DNA of 64,000 nucleotides from Collybia mongolica (taxonomy: Eukaryota > Basidiomycota > Agaricomycetes > Agaricales > Clitocybaceae). How positions within the stretch are numbered: position 1 is the first letter of the stretch; each line of letters begins with the position of its first letter. The stretch spans positions 186,001-250,000 of the forward strand of contig JAAXNY010000004.1 of the NCBI GenBank assembly GCA_013420905.1, written 5' to 3'. Both the position numbers and the translations under genes were made by a program. Positions 56,164 through 64,000 of the stretch are shown one piece after another. Below the pieces are notes generated by a model. It was not told the DNA's origin. It worked only from the letters and a program-made list of their open reading frames with translations, and searched no databases.

Positions 56164-57736
56164 TTATTCCCCTTCATGAATGCCAACAGTTCTATTCGCC
56201 ATCGAGTTCGACTGGGCAAACCGTAGACTCATGGAGCTGAATGTAAGTTCGTCGTCATTAGCCTGATACGCTTTTAGACTGAGTGTTAATCGTCCAATCA
56301 TCGTGGTGGTGGTACTATCAAGGGTAGGATCAACCAATATACATGCTTGCGGTGAAAGCAACGCACGCTGAGGACAATCTGTTATTTATGAAATTCCATG
56401 TATTAGTATGGCATAGTTTGTACAGCTTGAAATGGACGTACGTGTACATTGGAGCAAAACCTAGAGACTTAGACTTTTCGGGAACAATTTGAGTCGCGTT
56501 CCAAATATAATCAATGCCAAGCTCACCTCTGGGTTGCAGAGGATGAACCCAATAACCATCGATGTTAGATCCCAAAACGGCGAAGAAATAGAGTAAACCA
56601 TCCCGTATAATGAGGTTGGCCAGTGGCATATCCGCGATGAAGCTCCTCAGTCTTTTGTATAATCCAATCGTCAGGAAACCTGCCACAAGACTGTCGAATA
56701 CTATAGCAGGAACAAAGAATGATAGTCCCAAGCGCAGGTTGAATTTGTAACTCAGGTTAGGATCAGTATGGTGCCAAATAGAATTTGAGAGCGGACAACA
56801 CCTGATCGCTATCAAATTCGCTACACGGAGTACATGATCTTCCACCACCATAAGCTAAGGTTAGTTACCACATTAGGGGGTTAAGATGTAAGCTCACTAG
56901 TGAGGACAGAACACGCGATACAAATATGTGCTAGCCAGACCAAAGTGAGCAGCGCAAGGACAAATTTGTTATGTTCATAAACAGTATAGACCCTACGATT
57001 CAATTCATGAGGAAGTGCGAGCCCGAGAATTCAACGTGACGGCCTAAAATCCTCCCACCTTAATATTAATATCGCTTCAGCTATCATGACTGTCGGAATG
57101 GTTTGCACTACGGAGATCACCCCAGGTTGGCTGTTTAAAGTGCAGGTTAAGGCCCTCATTGACGGTTGGGTAGACGAAATGCATACAACTAAGATTACTT
57201 AAGTATACTTGCATTAAAGATCGTCACCTTACGGCCACATACCTTATGGTAGATATGCTCTTGAACATTGTAGGGGAGGAATTCACCGACGACGTAAAAA
57301 CCCATGGTAATTGACGCGAAATAGCGGTTGGTAAGAAACAAGATATTGACTAAATTATTTGGTCGGTCTGCGACGATTTGTAGAAAGTCTGTAACTCACA
57401 GGGCTTCAGCTTCTTACTCCAGATATACTTCACCTGGGCGCACGAGCAGAATATTAATATGTCGTAAGGAAGAAGTGTTTTTTTTACCTCGTCTGCAAAT
57501 GTCAAAAGGTGGTCGAACAATAAAATAGTCAAAGCTATAATGTTGAGGGTCTATTTGCAGCCTTAGCAGGGATCCGGAGGAGAATAATGGTAATTATTCA
57601 CATTCAACGCCTGGCTATAGGCGGCAAGAGTAGGTTCAGGGAAAGTCTATTTCTATCTCAGCAATGCGATGGCCTTGACATACTGATATTGTTGGGCGCC
57701 ATCGAGGTTGACGTTTATGCCCGGCGTCGTCGTCAT
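56164..57736 (-). pseudogene. DUF6533-type paralogue E, frameshifted
   Basis: Exons on the minus strand: 57680-57736, 57488-57550, 57400-57433, 57243-57349, 57059-57188, 56898-56992, 56802-56838, 56527-56750, 56442-56473, 56367-56378 (12 nt), 56164-56314. Features: LNIIALTILLFDHLLTFADE, VKYIW, LFLTNRYFASITM, IPTVMIAEAILILRVYTVY, FFVPAIVFDSLVAGFLTIGL, LIIRDGLLYFFAVLGSNI. The eighth exon is 224 nt instead of 229: five bases are missing after GSNI (near 56560), which throws the last membrane helix and the tail out of frame. The tail itself (TTTTMIGRLTLSLK, MSLRFAQSN) is otherwise kept. A TATA box is at 57811-57820. Confidence 0.75.
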
Positions 57737-57810
57737 GCGTCGACAGTGATTCAACGGATAGTTGCTAATGAGGAACGTTGGTCAAGGAAATTAGGAGACC
57801 AGAGTTCTGG

Positions 57811-57820
57811 TTTTTATACA
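57811..57820 (-). promoter_or_regulatory. TATA box of paralogue E
   Basis: TGTATAAAAA on the minus strand lies about 75 bp upstream of the ATG at 57736. Confidence 0.5.
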
Positions 57821-60366
57821 ACTCACATCTTGTATCTTTGGTAGCGCTTATTGCACCATCTCCTTATGAAGGGTGTAATTAGGTTTATGAGTGCACCAGT
57901 ATGGGCAAGGCAGCACGGAAACGCTCTGATTCACATAACACCCATTCAGTGTAGGGTGTCGTAAATTGTTATCATACGACCCACCTCAAAGAATTTGTTC
58001 CGGGCTTCGCGGGCATGACCTGAGCGCAGGCAAGGACACAGTGAGGTAATCTGTCAGGTATCAAAAATGATTGCGTGAATGCATAACGACGGTTTGGATG
58101 ATATACAGAATCACATACTCACACTACCTGGACCATCCTCTAAGGTAGGAATGGCGTATTCAGTATAGACGACCACTTCCAAAGCGAACAAAATCACATT
58201 TTAGCCAGCCCCGAGCGGAGAATTTAGAACAGCCCTTGTGATCATGGGTGCTTATCGTCTCGAACGGTCAAAGCTGCGGTGCCGAGTTCTCCGGTTAGCC
58301 CTAGACGATGGGTTCGGTCCGTTCCCAACCGTGATAATGGATCCGGTTGACATCGGTTTGCTACTATTAGGTATTAGGCCGCAGTAGAAGGAGAGTCGTG
58401 CAGTGATTGGTTTAGGCCGGAGGAAGGTCGGAGACAAGTTGGGGAGCTCGGAAAGCAACCATGCATGTCACGTGGTAAGCCCCCACGCTTGAACGTTTCC
58501 GTAGAGTTCCAGTCAACATTTTTGTGTCCTTCAAACTCCAGGGGCCGATTTCTTGCTACCTTCATCTTATCTTAATCAAATTCAAGTTCATTTCTGGTCA
58601 GAATATCAGCGCTTAAAACACCAGTCACCCTTCGTGCGCATATCACACCCCGGTCCAGAACCCAATAGACGAATTGAAGACTAGTTGAGAGTGCTGAGAT
58701 TGGGCTGATTTGGGGAGGATAGTGGGTGGTTCCTGGAGTAACGTCTCCGGTACATGTAGACAGGATATCATGGGCTCTGGCTCTGGAAGGGATGCACATA
58801 CTGACCATTTTATGTGGGGGTGCGGGCCAAGTGCGGGCGACGAGGAGATACACAACAGCGGCTCATCCGGGAGTATGTGGTGTAAGTATATCATATTTTT
58901 TGCATATGAAGGTTTAACGTTCAGGTCCTACGACAGCATATCGCAAGGCGCTAGAGATTCCGCCCGCCACGGTATATCTCGGTGTCCCCCATGAGCGCCT
59001 AAAGAAACTAGACCAACAGACGCGTCTCTGGCGCGGATATTTGAAGTCACCACCTCACCGGCTACGAACTTCCTACATTGTGTATACCTCATGAGAGCCC
59101 TCACCGGTGTTTGTATCGAAAATGTCGATGAACCGACTCCACAGCTTGTCCAGGACATTTCCTGATCCTTGCAACTGCCTAACGCTACGCCGACGCTCAT
59201 GTTCATAAGACATCTCTTTGCCTTCCCTTCCTTCATGCGCCACGCTCGATTGTCTGGGAAGCCAAAACCTAAGGCCTAATTAAGGCATGGGCCACACAAT
59301 GCTCGCGCATATCCCTTGAAAGTAGCGAGTGGTTCCTGCCGCCTTGTTCATGGGCTCAGGAAACAGCTCCTCACCTTCATCAATTCTGCTATGGCGTTGA
59401 CGTATACATGATAACACAATAATGATGAAGATATCACTCGTGTTATACACATCGCGACATGTGTCTCAGTGCACAGGCAGGAATATTGTAATCGCGAGAG
59501 CTTGAGAATTTTGTCCCTAAATGTTTAATTAGGGGAAGAATTCATGAGCGTCTCGATAACAGCGCGGGGGATGGCTTCCCAAAAAACCGGAGAGATCGAA
59601 GTACTTAGACCTGACAATGGGAATTCATGCGGGCGGCGTCTCTACCACGATTCTGGATCTTCGTGTTTGCTTTATTGGTGTGCTTGTGTTGTATGTACAT
59701 TCTGGGGGGGTGATGGCTGATAATTTGACCTACATACCTTGACAAACCGTAAATTGTCGCCTGATAAGGTTGTATGTAACGGTACATATTACTCATAGAT
59801 ATGGGGTGCATTCTTTGCCCCACATGCAAATGCAAACCCCCAATTACAACAGGCACCCCAACCCCCGGTTTCTTTTCAACTGATCGCAGGATGCCGCCAA
59901 TAGTTCGTATGTCTTAAGCGCAACTTACTTCGTGCGTGAAATAAGTAGTAGAGAATGCATTGAAGGGTAAGGTGATGTCATACTTACTGTAACTCCGATC
60001 GCTTTCGGTCTTTATTTTCCCAAGAGATTTATTCTTAACCAACAGATCCTGACCGGCGGAAGCATGGTGGACCGATATTCAAGCTGGGTCCGTATTTTCG
60101 ATGCCATTTTTGACTTCATCAGAATCGCAGGTATTCGAAACGCTGTAGCGTATAATACTTTTCCGGAGCAGGGGATCTATGAATAATGAGGCCACATATA
60201 TCAGTTTGGTAAGACAATATACCATGAGTATGGTACCATTGAAGAAAAATTCGAAGGGGTTGTGCACAAGGCAAAGTGAGAAATGATTGAATACATGATT
60301 ATGTCCGTCTCATTCAACGTATCCTGAAAACACCACCTACTCGCGCAAGTTAGAAGCCCTTGAGGT
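57821..60366. other. No certain gene
   Basis: About 2.5 kb. At 58700-58995 both strands are open and an intron-like gtaagt...ttcag (58881-58923) is visible on +, but no domain emerges in any frame. Confidence 0.35.
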
Positions 60367-61767
60367 TCATATCGACAAAATATAGTCTGCAAAAATTCCT
60401 GCCCAAACAAGAGCACCGAATTTAAACCCGTTGCGACGGAACTGAGAAAACGCAAGGAAACGTCAGTGCGAGAATTTAAATGTTGACCTGAAACCCTCAC
60501 CGTTTGCCAACAACTCTTGGGCGAGTCAAGGTCAACAGTAGCCATCTCACCCAGGAGGTACGAAGCGCCACCCCCAACACTAACGACATGGTAGATGATT
60601 CCCATGTCATTCATGATGCCAGCAATAGATAGCGATACAATCAAACTCGCTGCGAAGGCGGTCAGGATTGCCTTGATGTATGAACCAAAAAGGAGTGCAG
60701 TTGATTTAACGCCGGCTTTGACATCGTCACGCTTGTCTTGACAGGCGTAGATAGTATCTAATAGCCATCAACAACCATGTCTGTCGCACGAGGATCCCGA
60801 TGACATACCATACCACATTGTCCATGCCCAAGATCCGGCGAATAGAGTCCAAGTGGAGTTTGAAAGGCCCTTCCCAAAGGCCAGCCATGCCATCGGTACA
60901 CCCACATTCATGGCGAGCCCTGGAGCAATATGTAAACGGATGGGAGTGTGTAGCAAGGCGGCCACTGACCAAGCCAGGCCTGGGGACAGTACGTGATTCT
61001 CTTCATCATAGGGTAGAATCCCCCAAGCACAATCATCACTATTATACCGAAGCGGAAGCTGCGACAAAGTTTAATCTCGAAGGGGATTCGGTACTTTTGG
61101 AATAGACATACGCAATTGTATTCAGGCTCCACATCATGCGGAATAAGATCGCAATGTGGAAGGACAGAAATAGGAGGGCGCTGGGAACAGAAATTGAACC
61201 GGAAGCAATGGGGCGGTTTTTCGTTCGTTCTGGTACTCAAGTTAGTAAGAGTAGCCCTAACTGGTATATACATACCGACTTGTCGATCGAACTCACGGTC
61301 CAATATGTCATTCCAGATACATCCACCGCCTGCGTTCAGTATTAAGATTGGGGAGATATCAAGATCGCATTCCGTGGGCACTTACTTAAAGCAAACAGTC
61401 AGAATCTCCGGGTTCTAAGATAACGAGATAAGGATTCACCTATGCAATAGCGAAGAGGCTATGAATCCGAGAACGAGAGCAGAGAAAAAAGACGGTAAAT
61501 CGAGTTTAAAAGCACGAGCTACCATAGTTAATGACCAGGCTAGCATAAAATGTCAGTTGGGTCCCTCAAGTAACTTGGAGTGTGCCTACCGTAAGGCCAG
61601 AAGAAGACCATAGTCCCAGCAAATTTATTGACGCGTGTCAACTGAATCTACCAGGTAACATAAGTGAAGGAACCGATAGGCAAGGCATTAACTTTTTGTA
61701 CCCATGGTTTCAATGTAGTGGCGAGCGACCCAAGGCTGGAAAAGCTAGAGGAGTGTTGGGTAGACAT
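60367..61767 (-). pseudogene. UbiA-type polyprenyltransferase, probably inactivated
   Basis: Blocks on the minus strand: 61590-61767, 61440-61539, 61276-61329, 61112-61229, 60970-61058, 60809-60919, 60501-60757, 60367-60441; about 327 residues. Signature motifs: NKFAGTMVFFWPY, CIWNDILDREFDRQV (first Asp-rich Mg-prenyl-diphosphate site), ERTKNRPIASGSIS, FYPMMKRITYCPQAWLG, YDTIYACQDKRDDVKAGVKS (second Asp site), and the tail NGFKFGALVWAGIFADY. This family attaches prenyl chains to aromatic acids in membranes, as in ubiquinone (Coq2) or meroterpenoid synthesis. Two lesions: in-frame TAG at 61648-61650 ahead of the conserved NKFAGT, and a broken acceptor before the CIWND exon, where phase requires AG but the bases are AA. 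All other junctions fit. Confidence 0.75.
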
Positions 61768-64000
61768 GGACCTGTAGAGTCTTGTCTCCGTCTGGATTAA
61801 CTCCAGCCCTTTATACTTTCCAATTCTGAGGTAGATTCTAGATCCTCCGTAGTCTGCTGTCCCCAAGAGAGGAGTAGACTAGATAAACATCAGCGAAACC
61901 TCGCAAGTAAATATTATGAAATACTGATCTTAGCCTCGGCTTCCTTATTTTCGATAACGTAACCAGCCGGCTACATATGCATCTCAATAATATGAACATC
62001 CACATGTTCGAGTATTGAGTGGGTCCTGTCCCGGCAATGCGGCGAGTTATATGTAGATGTGCCATACACTGCCGCTTGCCAATATGCGAGTCAGGTGGTA
62101 CGCATCTTACATTAGCGTGAGTATCAAATAGCTTCGAGCGCCTTCCCTAGACCAGTATAAGCTTTCTTTTCAGCATCCATGTGAGCGCATATTCCACATT
62201 ATTCAACAAAAATCACCTTTCTCTGAAAGGCTGAACAGGATGTAGCTGCTCTAGTTGAGCCGCATTGTTGGATGTGACGGATACGAAATGTATGTCGCGG
62301 CCCCGGTTTACATTACCGGACAGCACCCAAAAATAGCTAGTGGATATTTAAGTTTATCATGGGCGGCTGAGTGGTCGAGGCACATGTAGCTGAACTACAT
62401 ATTTATTAGTTATAATTGCACTAACAGTCTTATGCCACGGTTGCATACCTTAAAGTGTAAACGCCCTGGCAGAATGACCCATGATCGTCGTATTTCACCT
62501 AAACAAGGGGGAGGGATCATCAATGGCCATAACAACGAAGTATCAATCATCTCATAGGTATGGTCGATGACAGTTGAGCATAAAGATCAGCTTCTAGTGT
62601 CGACTCTAGCTTTGATGTGGCTCCCAGCTTGATCGATGGCTCTTTGATTTGGTCCGTGGACGGGACAACGACATCCATGTCAGGTGTATACTCTGCACAT
62701 ACCCTGTTGCGATGCATATTATTGAAAACGATAGGTCGGGCATCAAGTAGCGCAATAAATGGGAAATCCCTATTGATAGGGTGTAACCATAGTCAGCTTC
62801 TGTTTGGATTTTTCATACTTTGTGCACTTCCATCGTGTTTCCATTCCTCAATGCAACCTCAGTCCCATTGTTAGGTAATATTATTCCTGGTTTTATGCCT
62901 TTTTGGACAAGTCTCCCGTTAACTCGTTGATGTAACTTACCATTGATATGGCCTGCCGTGGATGACAAGTTACCCGTTGAATACCTATAAGAATCAACCT
63001 TGCCAAGCGAGCCTTCTCGGGATTGTGACACAAGGGCGGTCGGATATATGGGGTAGCAATCGGGTCAAATGTAAGTGGTGCGCAACGGCGAGGAACGGTC
63101 GATGGGGCGGTCGGGGATCGGTGCGATTGTAATACTGTCCGCTTGGATGAATAGCTTTCAAAACTAATCGCACATTTCTAAGTTAAAACGTGTGAGGCTA
63201 TCTGTCACAGCATGAGAATAAAAATGTACGGTCCGGGTGATCTCCAAATCGAGTTCCAAATTACCCCAGGATTACAATTCCTGCACAGCGTCTGTCGTAT
63301 GGCCCACATCATCATAGCCAGCTTACTCCTACAATCACGCTGGTTATAAAGGGGATAAAATGAAGACATCAATAGTTCTAGGCCTGGTTGAGTGGCTACC
63401 TACTCCTATTATCGAATAGCACTGTTAGGAAGCCGGTCCGCATCGTTATAGAAAGGGCGGTAAATATGCCTTCCTTGTGTCCCAGGGGTTTACACAGTGG
63501 GCTGCAGTCCCATAGCAATAATACTCATACGAGGTACGCCCACCCTCCCCCTCCAACTCGTGAAACCCCAAGGTCTGCGAACATATCACTTGGGTACCCG
63601 CTTGAAGATCTCTTCCAAGTTTCAGCATATAGTTTTGGTACAACGCAATAGAGTGTAAATTACCCCCTCGCCTCCAAGTGCCAGCCGAGCGGTCTACACA
63701 AGAAATCCAAGTTGAAATGGGAAGATGGCGGATTATACAAGCGCCCATGCCACGTGAGGCGGTTCAGAACTGGCGAACGTTCCAAGGTTCACACGGTCAG
63801 CCTTCTCGAAACTCAGTATTAATAGATTTAGCTCCCACTCATCAGTATGCTTTGCGACGCCCTACGTTCTCGTAGACTGACGTACAGGGGACTTAGTATT
63901 AGCAAGTAATAACGTGTATATGCCCACTGCACCTGAACGCTCGAATTTTGCTGTAACCACGGAAGGTCGTTCATGTACGCTGTTACCGCGATTACTGCAG
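61768..64000. other. No gene seen
   Basis: About 2.2 kb to the window end. Short frames (for example + 62617-62874 and - 63446-63748) are not recognisable. An A-box-like word at about 62361-62382 has no B box. Confidence 0.35.

Noticed and set aside
58710..59000. Possible gene with gtaagt...ttcag intron
   Set aside because: All three frames around the intron contain stops or lack similarity; the splice signals alone are not enough.
62361..62382. tRNA A box (GGCGGCTGAGTGGTCGAGGC)
   Set aside because: No B box or acceptor complement within the next 120 bases.
1..64000. CRISPR arrays, bacterial operons, rRNA or telomere repeats
   Set aside because: No regularly spaced direct repeats, Shine-Dalgarno-led gene runs, rRNA-like blocks or telomeric repeats were seen; the window is eukaryotic nuclear DNA.

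Overview
The window is nuclear DNA of a mushroom-forming basidiomycete (Agaricomycetes type). Evidence: genes carry many short GT-AG introns (about 48-80 nt) with micro-exons; families typical of these fungi are present (DUF6533/DUF6534 membrane proteins, F-box relics, a tyrosine-kinase-like kinase, a berberine-bridge-type oxidase); and Ty3 and Tc1 elements lie among long gene-poor stretches. No bacterial or organellar features were seen. Intron-containing genes were assembled by hand by matching exon phases, because they do not appear as long open frames.

Layout. 1-1164: right end of a + strand cysteine-motif, acidic, coiled-coil protein. 1539-8220: minus-strand Ty3/Gypsy element read gag, protease, RT-RNase H, integrase. 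It has a -1 slippery heptamer at the PR/RT junction, an in-frame TGA and a mutated catalytic Asp in RT. 8583-10410: primer-binding site, probable LTR, a second identical primer-binding site, and an array of tiny hairpins with a constant loop. About 12 kb: F-box gene relic. 14395-16002: complete, intact Tc1/mariner element with 212-bp inverted repeats. 18-23 kb: F-box fragments, a diverged tandem repeat and an intact 14-exon DUF6534 gene. 24.4-26.7 kb: repeats, hairpins and fragments. 26876-28818: intact 9-exon secreted FAD oxidase. 33723-35140: intact 6-exon protein kinase. 38168-38930: zinc-motif protein. 39616-42093: decayed RNF216-like RBR ubiquitin ligase. 42504-42584: intron-containing tRNA.

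43.7-57.7 kb holds five copies of one DUF6533-type membrane protein gene: one on + and four on -. Exon lengths are almost constant, including a 12-nt micro-exon. One or two copies look intact; the others carry a stop, frameshifts or a 5' truncation. 60367-61767 is a UbiA-type prenyltransferase with two lesions. The remaining stretches show no supportable genes.

Nothing here forms a clear multi-gene pathway. The most unusual signals are the compensatory hairpin array (10265-10408), the micro-exon-bearing paralogue array, and the gene lying convergent to the retroelement pol.
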